Assembly: GCA_035048495.1 (NCBI GenBank)
Contig: CM068546.1
Span: 9,598,435-9,662,434 of the forward strand
Direction: 5' to 3'
Source: Euptelea pleiosperma
Lineage: Eukaryota > Streptophyta > Magnoliopsida > Ranunculales > Eupteleaceae
Length of the DNA stretch: 64,000 nucleotides
Part shown: positions 44,438 through 57,317 of the stretch, in pieces
Layout of the letters: each line of letters begins with the position of its first letter
Numbering within the stretch: position 1 is the stretch's first letter
The notes under the pieces: model-generated
Told to the model about the DNA's origin: nothing
Seen by the model: only the letters and a program-made list of their open reading frames with translations
Database searches by the model: none
Translations under genes and position numbers: made by a program

Positions 44438-44800
44438 ATCGAAGAATGCTATCGTCATTTTGAGTTTGGTAAGATGATTGAATCGCCTTGATCAAGCCTT
44501 GATGTCCATGCTCACGAATGAAGAAATGTATCTTACTTACCAGCTAGAATGATGATCCATGACCGTCGCGCAGGATATTGTCCCAGAGAAATCTTTGATT
44601 TAGGTTGAACCAGTACCCATCGAAGAATGCTATCGTCATTTTGAGTTTGGTAAGATGATTGAATCGCCTTGATCAAGCCTTGATGTCCATGCTCGCCAAT
44701 GAAGAAAGGTATCTTCCTTGCCAGCTAGAATGATGATCCATGACCGTCGCACAGGATATTGTTCCAGAGAAATCTTTGATTTAGGTTGAACCAATACCCA
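44438..44800. repeat. 181-bp tandem duplication
   Basis: CATCGAAGAATGCTATCGTC opens copies at about 44438 and 44619, and TGAACCARTACCCAT closes both. Only a few substitutions separate them, so the duplication is young. Confidence 0.92.
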
Positions 44801-45364
44801 TTGGATTTAATCCGGATAAAAGGTCTCATCGAGCCAGAATAAGTGTAGGCATCTTTTTGCCCCACAGACTTAAGCTCTACGAGTCCTCAAGCAATGAAGT
44901 GTGTGGTCCTCTTTTGGACCTCACAAGAAGGTGGACCTCTTTTTGGGTCTCACAGGTGTGTGCCTTTTGGGGCATTACTAGCTTGAGCCTCATTTGGGCC
45001 AAGGAGAGTAGGTGGGCATCTTTGTACCTCATGGGCTTGGGCTTTGAAAGTCTTCAAGCTTAAGCAAAAAAAGTGGGGATATTGTCGCATAACGGGCTTG
45101 TGCCTCATTTGGCTACAAGCAAAAGCAAAATCTCTTTTTCTTTCTTTATTTCTTTCTGTTTTTTAGTTGTTGTTCAGTCGAACATAACAAAATTGGCAAA
45201 CAAAAGAAGAGAGTTTCCTCTAATGGGGTTTCCAAAATCGAGAAAGTTATTGGAGATGGCGACTCACGAGGGCAGAGCACTAATCTTGGTGGCTAGTGGT
45301 AACTCGAGCAACGGCATACGAACGACAATGAGAAGAGGCATGATGGTGGCAACTCTCTTCTTAT
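44801..45364. other. intergenic, short degenerate repeats
   Basis: GGACCTC/GGGTCTC phrases recur at 44905-45000. No gene. The right part leads into the copia fragment without a visible boundary. Confidence 0.35.
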
Positions 45365-47149
45365 TGTTCGATTAGTTTCCACCATTCCTACTCCCTCTTC
45401 CGTGGCAGAAGGGTTAGCACACCCTGGATGGAAAGCTGATATGGTAGAAGAAATGAAAACGCTGGATAAGAACAAAACTTGGGAGCTTATTGACTTGCCA
45501 CGAGGCAAGAAGTCGGTTGGATGCAGATGGGTGTTCACAGTGAAGTACAAGGCCGATGGGTCAGTAGAGAAGTTCAAGGCCAGACTGGTTGCCAAAGGGT
45601 ACACTCAGACCTACGGGATTGACTATGTGGAGACCTTTGCACCTGTGGCAAAGATGAACTCCATCAAGGTTTTGTTGTCTGTAGCAGCAAACCAAGCATG
45701 GCCTTTGCATCAACTGGATGTGAAGAATGCATTCTTTCATGGTGATCTGCATGAAGAGGTCTATATGGTACCTCCTCCAGGGTTTACTCCCCCAGGGGAC
45801 AGCAGCAAGATGTGTTGTCTGAGGAAAGCCCTCTATGGGCTTAAGCAATTCCCCAGAGCTTGGTTTGAGAGGTTCACTCTAGCAGTGAAGAAGCTGGGAT
45901 ATACTCAAAGCCAAGCCGATCACACCCAATTTGTGAAGCACCTAGGGAAGAGCACTACGGCCCTCATCGTCTATGTTGACGATATCATTCTGACAGGGAA
46001 TGATGCAAAGGAGGTGATCAAGCTAAATGATCATCTAGTAAGCGAGTTTGAGACCAAAGATCTAGGACTCCTCAAGTACTTTCTTGGCATAGAAGTTGCA
46101 AGATCTAGCCAAGGGATCTTCATCTCACAAAGGAAGTACGTCATAGATCTATTGAAGGACTCTGGCAAGCTGTAAGCTAAGCCAGTGGAGACACCCATAG
46201 AGCAGAATCACCAGCTGACCGACTCGAGTAGTATACCTTTACAGGATGTGGGGAGCTATAAGAGATTGGTGGGAAGGTTGATCTACCTCTCCTTGACTCA
46301 TCCAGACATTGCCTATGCAGTCTGTGTTATCAGTCAGTACATGCATTCTCCTAGGAAAATTCACTTAGAGACAGCTCACAAGATTTTAAGATACCTCAAG
46401 TCTGCCCTTGGCCGAGGCCTCCTTTTTCAGAAGAATGGCCACATGAGAATAGAGTCATATACTGATGCAAACTGGGCTGGTGCCAAGGATGACAGGAGAT
46501 CTACCTCAGGCTATTGCACCTTTATGGGAGGCATTCTGGTTACCTAGAGGAGCAAGAAGCAACCAGTAGTTGTCAGATCCAGTGCAGAAATAGAATTTAG
46601 GGCAATGGCCCATGACTTGTGTGAGATACTCTGGCTGAAGATGTTGGTAGCTGAACTTGGCTTTCCAGTCTTGGGACCCATGAGCTTGTACTGTGACAAC
46701 AAAGCGGCTATCAACATTGGTCACAATCCGGTGCAACATAATCGGGCCAAGTACATTGAAGTGGATCGCCACTTCATTTGAGAGAAGATTGTATCTGGAG
46801 AGGTTTGTAACCCCTTTGTGAAAATAGATGAGCAAATAGCAGATGTCTTCACCAAAGGAGTTCCCAGTTGGCAACTTCATAGATGTTTATGCAAGTTGGG
46901 AATGAAAGATATATATGCACCAACTTGAAGGAGAGTGCTATCAGATACGTAGAAATACGTATTTTTCTTATATAGGGATAGTTCTGTAAATACCTTTTAT
47001 GAGCGGTATACTTGTCCTTTTTTATGTAACCCTTTCTATAAATAAGATTTATGGGGTCATTGTGAAAAACACAATGACATCCGTCTCTCTTTCTTCTTCT
47101 CTCTTCTCTCATCTCTCAAATATGATCTAACCCTAAAACCTCCATTTCA
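45365..47149 (+). mobile_element. Ty1/copia retrotransposon remnant: RT, RNase H and 3' LTR
   Basis: From about 45380 the plus strand encodes the copia-type reverse transcriptase: HPGWKADMVEEM, CRWVFTVKYKADGSVEKFKA, LHQLDVKNAFFHGDL, ALYGLKQ and the catalytic YVDD at 45971-45982. RNase H follows (YTDANWAG, then the SSAEIEFRAMA and YCDNKAA regions). Stops at 46173, 46545 and 46779 break it. Gag, protease and integrase are absent, so it is 5' truncated. A GAAGGAGAG polypurine tract (46927-46935) precedes a 214-bp LTR (46936-47149, TG…CA) with a TATAAATAAG box. Transposition is not possible from this copy. Confidence 0.9.
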
Positions 47150-47235
47150 ACTGTTAGTGACCTCTAAGAGTGTGCCATGTGGCTCATATTGTGGTCCCTC
47201 GTCATCATTGATGAGGGACATTAACGTGCTTAACA
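47150..47235. repeat. family A right-arm fragment
   Basis: GTGACCTCTAAGAGTGTGCC, ATGTGGCTCATATTGTGG and a short TCATCATTGATGAGGGAC inverted end. It directly follows the copia LTR, so the retroelement probably landed in a foldback copy. Confidence 0.6.
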
Positions 47236-47304
47236 ACTTGTGAAGGCGAGTTCCTTTTATAGTTCACAATCCTCAAAAAAAATAAAAATTGAAAAAAAAA
47301 AGAT

Positions 47305-47509
47305 GTTTTTGCTGCCCCCCTTACTTTATTAATGCAATTTGCATCGCACCCAATGTTTTTAAAATATTTGCATCTCACCCAAGGTCAATGTAGTCTTTTA
47401 AAAAATGTTGGGATGTCCATCCAAAGACCAGCTATAGTCAACGACGTTGACCATGGTCAAAGGGTGAGATGCAAATTGCATCAATAAAGTAAGGGGGTAA
47501 AGCAAAAAA
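47305..47509. mobile_element. TIR MITE, about 205 bp
   Basis: The left TTTTTGCTGCCCCCCTTACT…GCAATTTGCATC and the right GATGCAAATTGC…AGTAAGGGGGTAAAGCAAAA are inverted over about 45 bp. An inner pair, GGTCAATG/CATGGTCAAAGGGTGAGATG, extends the fold. Non-coding. No target duplication was fixed because of flanking A/T runs. Confidence 0.75.
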
Positions 47510-48617
47510 GCCCTTTATTTAATTATAACATAAATACTTTTTACTATTTTTGGACAAATTTTATGATTTTTAATTAAAATCTTGATTTCTAATAAGTTTT
47601 AACTAACTTTTTTAGAATTTATATAAGATTTATAAATTCATATTTTACTTCTATAATAATTTAATAATTTTTCTCATGAATTTTTCACATTATTCTTTTT
47701 TTTTATTTTTCTAATATTTTATTCAACTCGGCTTGGGATCATGTCAGGTTGGACCTTCCTAGCGATTCGGATTGGCAGTGGCCGATCCGACCACCGATCC
47801 CAAGATTTCGAACCATGGAGGATTACTAGAAACCAACTCAGAGAAGTATTTGAAAAGTACCCCTTGCTTCCAGTCCTCTTTTCCATGTCCAAGGTCCTTG
47901 GAAGGCTACGATTGTGAAAATTTAGATTGGAATAGAATTAGGACTATTATGCATGGTCGAAACCATAGTTTATTTGAATAGAATTAGAAAGCTACGATTG
48001 TGAATATTATTTTCTGGAGAATACAACTCCACCAAAAGATGCAAAGGATTACACGCATTTTCATGTTTTCCGGGTGGAAGTGTATTCCCTTAAAAAAGTC
48101 CTAAACAATGTAAATGGCCACCATTGCACTACCAGAGAAAATGAATTTTCATCTCCCTGTCTCTGAGCTCCTGATCGAACAGCATCACCGTCTATTCTCA
48201 TTAAACGTTGAAGGTGACCGTCTATTCTCATTAGACGTTGAAGGTGACTAGAGAATTATGACGGTGTTCAACTGATCGAACAACGATCAATTTCTAACAA
48301 AATGCCAAGGGCGACTAGAGAGTATTATGCCAGTACCATGAGCACTCAGCCTTAAATGTCTCAGGACCTTCTCCATTTCCTCAATGGACAGGAAGTGCAC
48401 CATCTTGATCACTGGCCTATCCAGCTCTCTTGGCCTACAAACCTACAATCTCCTTATAAACTAACATGCCATATAAGTTTCCTTGATAAAACTGCTTCGT
48501 TTGCTGACCAACGACAATATCCTAACATGATGTTCTTGCAATCTTAAGCATCCTAAGATGACGCTTATTTCTTATAACACATAAATTGCTATACTTATTT
48601 AGATATCTGCCCCATTC
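47510..48617. other. intergenic; 3' flank of SBP1
   Basis: AT-rich. A 30-bp unit (GTCTATTCTCATTARACGTT…) is repeated in tandem at 48187-48246. The part near 48520-48617 probably holds the SBP1 3' untranslated region. Confidence 0.5.
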
Positions 48618-51600
48618 TCAAATCCATATGTCCGAAGTGCAGTCGCCGCCTGGATATCTCATTTCATGGGCCAAGGAAGGACCTTCAGGTTCACATCCAA
48701 AATCCACAAAGAAATTCGGATTTATTGCCAGGCCGCCTTTTTCTGTGTCAACATCAATTTGTAACATGTGGGACCCTTTCTCTATGAGATCTGGATAAAA
48801 CTGGCGATCCCATGTGCTGAAGAGCGAGTTGGTAACATAGAGCCGCTTCCCATCTAAGCTTAGCTGAATCATCTGTGGTCCCCCTCTCAGCCCATTTCCC
48901 TGAAATGAAGAAATGCAATTTGTCACTGTTTGTTAAAGATTTGGCTCACGAGTTCCAACACCATTCTAGCAACTTATCTCCTTTGAACCTCGTTGAAGGA
49001 AGCATTCCAGGTAAAGTATTTTTTGTCAGCAATAAGGTTCAAACACCATGGATCTAGGAATCCACAGTGAACATAAGAGCTATTTAGTAGGGTAACCAAT
49101 GAGCAACAACTTGGGCTTATTATATCAAGAGCTTTGGGTATTGCAGATATACCAGGATCTCCGGAACGTCAAATTGAAAATCTTTCCCATCTTCAGCCTT
49201 GGCCACAATAGGGCTTCCCCTTTGGATTAGTCCTCCAACCCAAACTTGACCTGTCAATACAGGCTTCTTAGGGTCCTCAATGTTATATTGTCTGACATCA
49301 CCATGGAGCCAGTTCACAAAGTAGAGATAACGATCATCGAGAGAGATAAGAAAATCAGTTATAAGCCCTGGCATTTCTGGAAGAATCCAGTTTTTCACCT
49401 TCAATGGCTGCACCGATATTGCAACCTGGAAAGTTAAACTTGGAGTTAGGGGTATTGTGGACTTAAGTACTTAATATGTTAACACAAAGACATAAAACCA
49501 AATGCGTTGTGAGATTGAGAATTATATGAACACCTCATGGCTCCACGATCCATCTGAAGTTTTGAAAAATCTAACCAAGTTGCTTGTTAGTGCACACCCA
49601 ACAAATCCTGTATCTCTAGAAGGCTCATGAAGGAACCTGATCTGTGGATGAGTGCAATTTGATTCATTAAGGTGGCAATGTCCAGATACTCAGTAAACTA
49701 ACCAAAACAAAAAAAGAGAGGAATCTTTTTAGCCTTAACAAAAGAAGTTGCTGATGATGTTTCAAATACCTACCTCTAAGGGTAGGAGCCCTGTATTTCC
49801 AAGATCCAATGTCTGTTTTAGTTCACCATCAGGCCAGCTGTACACATATAAATGTCTTCCATACAGGCCATCTGAAACATGCTGAAGGTCAAAGCCTTTT
49901 GTGAAAGCAGCTGGAGCTCCCCATGATGAGCTGATCATGGTCTTATGTCGGGGTTGGTACCAGAAATCATAACCAAAGAGAGGACTATGCCCTGGTTTCT
50001 CCCACCTGATTAGATAGAGCAATATGCACAATAAGTAGGGTACCAACGGCCATCATATTACCCAACAGACTCGAACCCCATTGTTATCTAGCATCCATCT
50101 ACTTGAACCAAATATGTGATACATCCGATCAATTTGACTGGGGTCTGGGTCCTCTCAGACCCGATTAACAATCAGGTGAGGTCTCGATATACTTGTACCA
50201 ACCCATTGACACACCTAGTAACGTCAACCACCAAAGCAACCACAGCAAATGGCTTCTCAAAGTACTTTTCGTATGGAATTGCTATTATATCAAGGGAAAA
50301 TATAAAAAGGCTCATACAAGCACACCAGAAATTCAAATAGTTTTCCAATATAATTTTTGATTAATATATGTCCTTAATTTTTCTTAGTATCAGCTTTTAA
50401 GTAAAGAATCTTGCAGCAGTACACTTAAGATAAGTGAAGATCATATGATATTGCAATTATAGATCCAGAAAAGACTTTCTGAAAGTAAAGGAGTATATAG
50501 TACACAGAAAACAATAAATAATCATCTAAGTAGTTTCAGAGTAACAGATCTTCAACTATAATAATGATTATCCTCTCCAGTTGACATTCAGTCATTCATA
50601 TAATTCAGAAAACCTTCCAAATTAATTTAACCATTGGTGATTCTATTTTATTGGATAGAGTTTTATCTACTTAGCTCCTAGACACCACATAACTGCTTTT
50701 AATTGTAAATTGTGACAAAATATGAACTATAATATCCTATTTTCATGTAAATCAACAACATACTTGCATAACTAGTCCATCCAATATTTTTATTTGCAGT
50801 TACACAGGTGGCGCTTTTCTCAATTTGGATGCACTAGGGAAGATATATCTTCTCTCTACTTTAAAAATGATTCAGTTAATTACACTGCACCTTCTACAAA
50901 TAGCAGATGTGATGGATGCTTTCTTTCTCGTGAATCAATAATGTAGAATAAAATCTAGCAAACAAGGGGCAAGAATTCTCAGTACCAATCTCAAACCTCA
51001 AACAGACAAACAGGTATACATCCAAGCCCCTGCTCAAATAACAGAAGAAAGAACTGGACCTAGAGAGTCATTATGCAAGTCATCAACAGGTGACATGAAG
51101 TTCATTTCCCATGACAGCAACAATTATTAAGGGAAACATATTCTCAAATTTATTTTTTAGTTTTCTGACAAATAGACTGTTGTTTCATGATTTATATGAA
51201 GCCTGCCATAAACAATCAACCCAAGGTAAAGATTGGATAAAAACATTCAACATAAATGGATCCACCCTTCCATGTTGAAAGCATACATCATCACTAAATG
51301 ATTATTTAGAATCCTAAGACGTGCAACATTCCTAAGCACTCCCAAGAAGCAATTCAAACAAACCCTCAAAACCAACTAGAGCCACCAACCATAAACCGAA
51401 CACATTTTTAATATTTCTTTTTCTGTAACAAGAGTACATTATGTTAATGTATGTAGAAATGTGCAGATTTAGGGATAAGCATTCCCAAAAAACAAAAAAA
51501 AAAAGAAAATATACACCAAGCTAGCCAATGGAAGAAATGTTGACTAGATCACAATTAATATCAAACTTCCAATTGTTAGCAACTTCATTCATCCTGATTT

Positions 51601-54600
51601 CTTGAAATTCTTTCACAACAGATACCCATTTGATCAAAGGCCACCCAATAACATTGCAGACCTCAAGCATTGATACAATCATTAAAGATCTAGCTATCAC
51701 GCTCTTTCCAAACAACGAAAGGAATAATCTTCCAAAGGTTTTTTCCACTAACACCACCCAACCAACCAAGAAGAGAAAACGTACCCAATGTTTTTAGGGA
51801 ATACCTAATTAATGCCAAACAAAGAGAGAAAAAAGTTCCAGACCTTCTTAACAATCCTATAATGAATGAATATGTGATTGACATTTTCCTCATGTACCTT
51901 ACAAATAGTGTACCTATTCAGAATAGTTGCAAGGTTATCGACAGTCAAATTTTTCCCAAGACAACCGTCCAAATGAATGCCTTTACTCTAGGAAGAACCG
52001 GGTTTCCCCAAATCTTCTCAATTGAAGACTTTTCCCCAGAGAAGCCGGCCGGCCAATGAACCATAAAAAGATCGCACAAAGAAATTTCCTTTCGGATGCT
52101 AACCCAAACATGAATGTCCTTATCGATAGAAATATGAATCTCTTTAAGGCATTTAAATAGAGAGACGCACTCCATCTCCTTTCTAATAAGTTTCTCCTAA
52201 AGATTGGGCAGCAAACAACTTCTTGATTTCTTCTATCAGAATCGTGATTCACTTATAATCCCTTGATAGGAATTAATTTATGTAGCAAGGACATCAAAGA
52301 CACCAAAACCCCATAATAGAATGACTCCTCATTGACACTGCAATAGGGTGCAAAACATCTAGTAACAACTCAAACCCATTGAAAATCCTTTTACCCCCAT
52401 GGAGTACTTGGATTGCCTCCTTTTCAAAGGGTTAAATAAGCAAGAGTAGACCAACTTCAAGTCTTCTAACCCCAACTTGATAGGAGGTTCTCCACCCTTT
52501 TGAAACCCACTTAAAAATTTGATCTTCTATAGGCTCGAAATTTACAAAACAAATGTCTCCCTCTCCTTCACCCCAGCCAAATCAATCAGCACTTTAAGAA
52601 TTCAAACCCCCAAATGTACAGAAGTGCCTCCAAATCCTTAACTTCTCCATCACTCTGCAGACTTCTTGTGAGAGGGGAAAATACTTCATTAATTTGGGAA
52701 GGACTAATACCAACACAAACACTACATAGATCGTCAAGTCCTTGTTTAAATGGTGTAGAATCCTCACTCTCTTCAACCCTACCCCAACGTATAAGCTGTT
52801 TTTCACTTCCATATTTTCATTGAAAAGTTCTTAAGAACATTAAAGGTTTTATACAACCATCAATTGAAAAAGTCATATACCCAGACCTATATTATTTAGA
52901 CCCTTCAAAAACCCTAGGACCGTATCAACAACAACAAGACAAGGGCACAAGCATGGGGTCTGTGTAAGAGGTGACTCAGGTGTACCTGAATATTTCATAT
53001 TTATCATACCAGAAAAATTTATAAGATTAACTGTATAGTTGTGTCCCAATACCCTAAGAGTTCAGGGTTGAGAAAGTCCGACACCTAGACCCATACTCAT
53101 ATCTCACACCTGTCCTCATACCCAAGTAACATAGATCAAGGCTATCAAACCCTTTAGACTTATTCTCCTCCAAGGCAACCTAGTTGAACCCCCTCATTTT
53201 CTCTCTTGTCCAACTCAAAAGACATTCTATTGAATCAATAAGACTATCAACAGATACAGATTAGATAATGTAAGAACACAAAGTACAACAATGATAGCTT
53301 ACATTTTAGAAATGTTTTACTGCCAAAATAAAGTAAATCATGACTTCAATCAAAACTCCTACAAACAACTTATGAATGAGAACCATTTGGATCATATCTA
53401 GTTGCATTTCTCAAAGTCAAACAGTTGGAACTAACCTTCCCTTCACATTGAACTCCGAGTCAAGAAGAAGAAAGCCATTCCCATCAGCATTTCCATCTTT
53501 ATCTCCAAGGCAAGACACCATGATATCACCAGATGCAAGGCAATGGGAGGTGTGGGGATACGCTAATCCAGTCTTTTGAACGATATTTTCAGGATCAACA
53601 ACTTTATGCAAAGAGGGAGCCCTTGGATTCTTTTGTGTGTCAATCACATATATGCGACCTGACCTGAAAGAAATTACAGATAAAACACAGCTCACTGATG
53701 GTGAAATTTTTCACATTGGTAGGTAGACAGCCAATGGCTAGCCATGAAGTCAATGACTTCAAATGCATTCATAAAAAAAAAACTTAGTTAAAATCTAAGA
53801 GAAGGAACTGTAGAATATTGGTGAAGCAGAATACTTTTCTTATATAATCTAGATAAAGTTCAATATATTATAAAGTGAATCTATTAAATAAAGAATCATC
53901 AAATACATAAACGAATAAAATGCTCCGGGATATAATAAGGTAAAAGGGGGGAATACTACTGCAGAAGAAAACTTCATCTAAAGTCCAGCCTTCACAATGT
54001 CTAGTTATACCACTGGACTAGATAGTGTGCAGTGATTCTCTAGCTGGGCCTCTGGTAAGCAAATTGTCTAAGGAACTTGGTGATTTTGTCATCACAAGTC
54101 TATAGAGACGTAAGAGATACATAGGAATAAACATGATCAATAAAAAAAAATACGATAAAATAAAAGAGAAGAGAAGAGAAGAGAAGAAACACATTGAAAT
54201 AAACACATGGCTTTGGGTAATTTCATAACATTGCTAGAGTTTTGAGAATTCTTTCTTACATTGGTTGCCAGGGTGTAGATGATCATTCCATGTCTCATAT
54301 GCATACATTTCAGTGATCATCCCAAAACACCACTAAGATTTTTATGTAACAAATATTGAATTGTTCCATTTTACTTGAAAGACTAGATTCCGAAAGACAT
54401 GCAATTTTAAAATTTAGCTCTACTGCATTATAAAGATCGTGAATCTTACAGCAATGATGGCAAGATCAGAAAACGCCGATTTGCTGATGGATCTCCATGG
54501 CAAGAGCTGCACGAGTTCCAACCGGAATGATGTAGTTCATCACCTAAATAAGGCACAGGCAGCCTATGGACCACTTTTGAGTAAGTAGGTGAGTTTGGAT

Positions 54601-56580
54601 CAACATCTATTGTAGCAAGGTAATCAGGCTTCTCTATTCCCGTTCCTATAAAGATGATAAACCAAGAGCACGAGTTACCACTATTTACATGTTGAAGGTC
54701 AGATGAAAATTGATCCAAATTATTATGAAACTGAGTGAGATTGACAGTGGATAGAGGCTCAAGTCAGTTTCCATAACATAAGAAATTATCCATCACAGTG
54801 TTTTATTGTTCTAAAAAGCAGAAAAAAAAAATAAGGAAACGGTTTTTAAGGTAAAAGGACAATTATTTCATTAATCAAAATAAGGAAACACACTAACCTA
54901 TTTTTAATGCACTAATAAGCTAAAAAAATAATGTTTAGTGAAATAATACTAACTTGTATAACATTTTTTCTATAAGAAAATTGTATCATTAATTAAATTA
55001 ATTTCCTGATATGTATCAATACATGCCTCCTCGTACTGTACCAGAAACGGGATGGAATGAGACATCTTGCGTGAGACAATAAAAAACAGTAAGATATTTG
55101 AACCATGCTTCCACATACTAGTTTAGACAAAATATTGGTAAGAGAACTACTACTGAGGTAACAAAAAAAATGGAAAACTAGGTTACATCGTCCATTAGTA
55201 AAAGAAGCCCAATAACAATCTGATCAAATTGTCCTAACCATATAATTTCTTGACAGTTCACCATATTTTCCTCCAATTTTTGATCTGCGAGATCACCACA
55301 GTGGGACCCACAGAACGGTTTGGGTTCCAACTAAACTCACCCAAATGTGGAAGGATTTTGCCTCATGCGATGTGTGACGAAAAGGGCATCACACAAAACA
55401 AGGGACGCTTCATCTATATTAAGGAGGTGGGGCGACATGATTTCATGGGAATATTCCAAAATGCATTGTGAACCCCACCTCCCCATGTATAGATTGGGAT
55501 TCCTTGTTTTGCATGACTCCTTTTGGTCACGTACTATGTGAGGCAAAGTTTTACCTGCAAATGTGACACAAAAGAGCTCCTCTCTCTTTACAGCTATAAA
55601 GAAACTACCACTCATCTACTTCATTGAGTATAAACGAAACCAACTAGAATTTTACTAGCTATAATTTACTAAAAAAGAGGAGAAAAGTTTCGCAGCAGCG
55701 GATTTTTGAAGCAGTGAAGCAGTGGCCAATCACATGGCGCACAATCCGCTGTTGCTTTTGAACAAACCAGAAATGCTTTTGAACAGCAGATTGTGGCGCC
55801 ATGTAATTGTTCACTGCTTCGCTGCTTCAAAAAATTTCATAGAAAAGAGACCTCCAAACCTCCTATAAGATGAAATTTCCTACAAATTCCTAAAGTAAAA
55901 CATTTCAGGTTATTGAATATTAGTGGGTGGCACATGCATACACAAATATTAATTAATTGTAAATTAATAAAGATAATTAATTTTTTTCATTTATAGATGG
56001 TGATTGTGATCTGTATAAGATTAATACAAAATAAATATGGAAGGAAATTAATAATTCCTTTTTTCTAATTTTTCCTGGCGGTCAGAATTCTCTTTCACCC
56101 TTATTATTTTAATGAAAAAATTGATGCCCTTATTATTTTAATGAAAAAATTGATGTTAATTAGGTAATTTAGTAAAAAAAAACACTTAATCTGACCTCGA
56201 GTTGCTGCAAATAGTAAGATCAGATTAAACCCGGAACAAAGAAGACTTCGAAACAATTAATTCAAGAACAAAATTACTTAAAACTATTATTTTCTTGTTT
56301 TTTTGAGGTGCCCAATTTAACAAAAGAAGGGGCTCCCAAATCACCTGATTTCAAAGCTGAAATCGAAAAACAAGACACATCTCTAAATTACAAATTACAG
56401 ATTGGAGATAAAGAAAGGAAGATCTGAATTACCTGAATACACGCAGGTTACATAGAGCAGAGCTTCTTTCGGACCGGACATGGCTTCGATCGGAGTCGCA
56501 TAACCAGGTCCCTTCTTACAGCAACCAGACTCCACCACCTTCTCAGAAGCCACTGTGTGTTCCACTGCTACGGTCGCCAT
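48618..56580 (-). CDS. SBP1: selenium-binding protein / methanethiol oxidase family
   Basis: Cytosolic selenium-binding protein of the SBP56 family; relatives bind selenite or cadmium and the family includes methanethiol oxidase. Seven exons (56433-56580, 54450-54645, 53436-53663, 49774-50005, 49534-49641, 49153-49425, 48618-48899) join in frame to 488 residues, against about 490 in Arabidopsis SBP1. All introns are GT-AG. Features: adjacent Cys20-Cys21, reported for the homologue as a metal/selenium site; the [11 protein letters not shown] redox motif with Cys95 and Cys98; GRIYVID; the [21 protein letters not shown] block; [21 protein letters not shown]; and a C-terminal [10 protein letters not shown]. 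Every exon count fits the family, so the model is firm. Intron 3 is 3.4 kb with a LINE relic; intron 1 holds two foldback MITEs. A broken partial copy lies at 38416-39471. Confidence 0.96.
51540..52830 (-). mobile_element. L1-type LINE relic in SBP1 intron 3
   Basis: Minus-strand frames give [20 protein letters not shown] and TVVLGKI, the zinc-knuckle-end region of plant L1-type polymerases (51945-52100). VWNFFL-like and [17 protein letters not shown] text follows towards 51690. [15 protein letters not shown] stretch near 52720 may be reverse transcriptase. It is heavily broken and lacks the 5' half. Same strand as the host gene. Confidence 0.7.
55351..55556. mobile_element. foldback MITE in SBP1 intron 1
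   Basis: The left arm AAGGATTTTGCCTCATGCGA … AAAACAAGG … GAGGTGGGGCG and the right arm, its inverse (CCCCACCTCCCC … CCTTGTTTTGC … GTGAGGCAAAGTTTTACC), are about 88 bp each around a short centre. Non-coding. Confidence 0.75.
55703..55834. mobile_element. second foldback MITE in SBP1 intron 1
   Basis: TTTTTGAAGCAGTGAAGCAG, GGCCAATCACATGGCGC and CAATCCGCTGTT are mirrored by AACAGCAGATTG, GGCGCCATGTAATTG and CACTGCTTCGCTGCTTCAAA. One arm of the same family lies at 20638-20707. Confidence 0.8.
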
Positions 56581-56885
56581 GTTTCCTGCTCGTCTTCGTC
56601 TCTGAGGAGAAATTACAGAAAACACAAAAAGATTTAAAAATGGCGGAAACAGAGACCAAACGTCCAAACCTTTCTCCAAAAAAAAAAACAGTCCAAACCA
56701 GATCACGGGAGATGAGATGAGAGAGTACCAGAGAAAAAGCCTGGGAAGCCCGTGCTTTGGAACTGTTCCTTTGAGGTGGCAGACCATGTGGCGTTTATAT
56801 ATTAGTCGGGCAGTGTTCGCGTCTTCCCTAGTGAACGTCGTCCTTATCATAACCTCTGCAAATAGAACTTCACTCACCGCCATCG
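56581..56885 (-). promoter_or_regulatory. leader and proximal promoter of SBP1
   Basis: Upstream of the SBP1 start codon. On the minus strand a GTTTATATATTAG-like AT stretch lies on the opposite sense at 56795-56805 (CTAATATATAAACG when read towards the gene), about 215 bp before the ATG, and may be the TATA element. A family A MITE with a G-box begins directly upstream at 56886. Confidence 0.45.
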
Positions 56886-57210
56886 GTCAGCGAATCCGCT
56901 GACCACCACAATATGAGCCACGTGGCATACCTTAGATGATATCGACTGTATGTATAGTTGGCCGATTCCTACGTGGATGATTTATAAACCTTTGGATCCT
57001 TGTACCCTAAATAATGGTCAATAATCCTCAAATTCCATGGTTTAAATTAACCCATGAAAATGACTCCAATTCAACGCTTACAAATCACTAAATACCCACC
57101 TAGGGATTGCCAAACATCCATACGGTCAGTGTCCTCTAAAAATATGCCGCGTGGCTCATATTGTTGAGGTCAGCGGATTCTCTGACCGTCATGGTCAGCG
57201 AAGTTGTACT
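56886..57210. repeat. family A foldback MITE beside the SBP1 promoter
   Basis: The left arm GGTCAGCGAATCCGCTGACC, ACAATATGAGCCACGTGGCA and the right arm CATCCATACGGTCAGTGTCC, CGCGTGGCTCATATTG, GGTCAGCGGATTCTCTGACC are inverted around CCATGAAAATGACTCC. One intact G-box (CCACGTGG) faces SBP1; its mirror is mutated to CCGCGTGG. Confidence 0.8.
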
Positions 57211-57317
57211 CAGCCGGGCCACCACAACTTCGACCACATCCTCGTATGTCCCAGTCAATCGTCTGTATCAATCTCGCTTCCAAGCTATACCCTGCCGAAT
57301 AAATCTATGATGACAAG

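Noticed and set aside
44857..45375. Two plus-strand frames before the copia remnant
   Set aside because: No motif or continuity with the polymerase frame; probably random sequence beside the truncation point.
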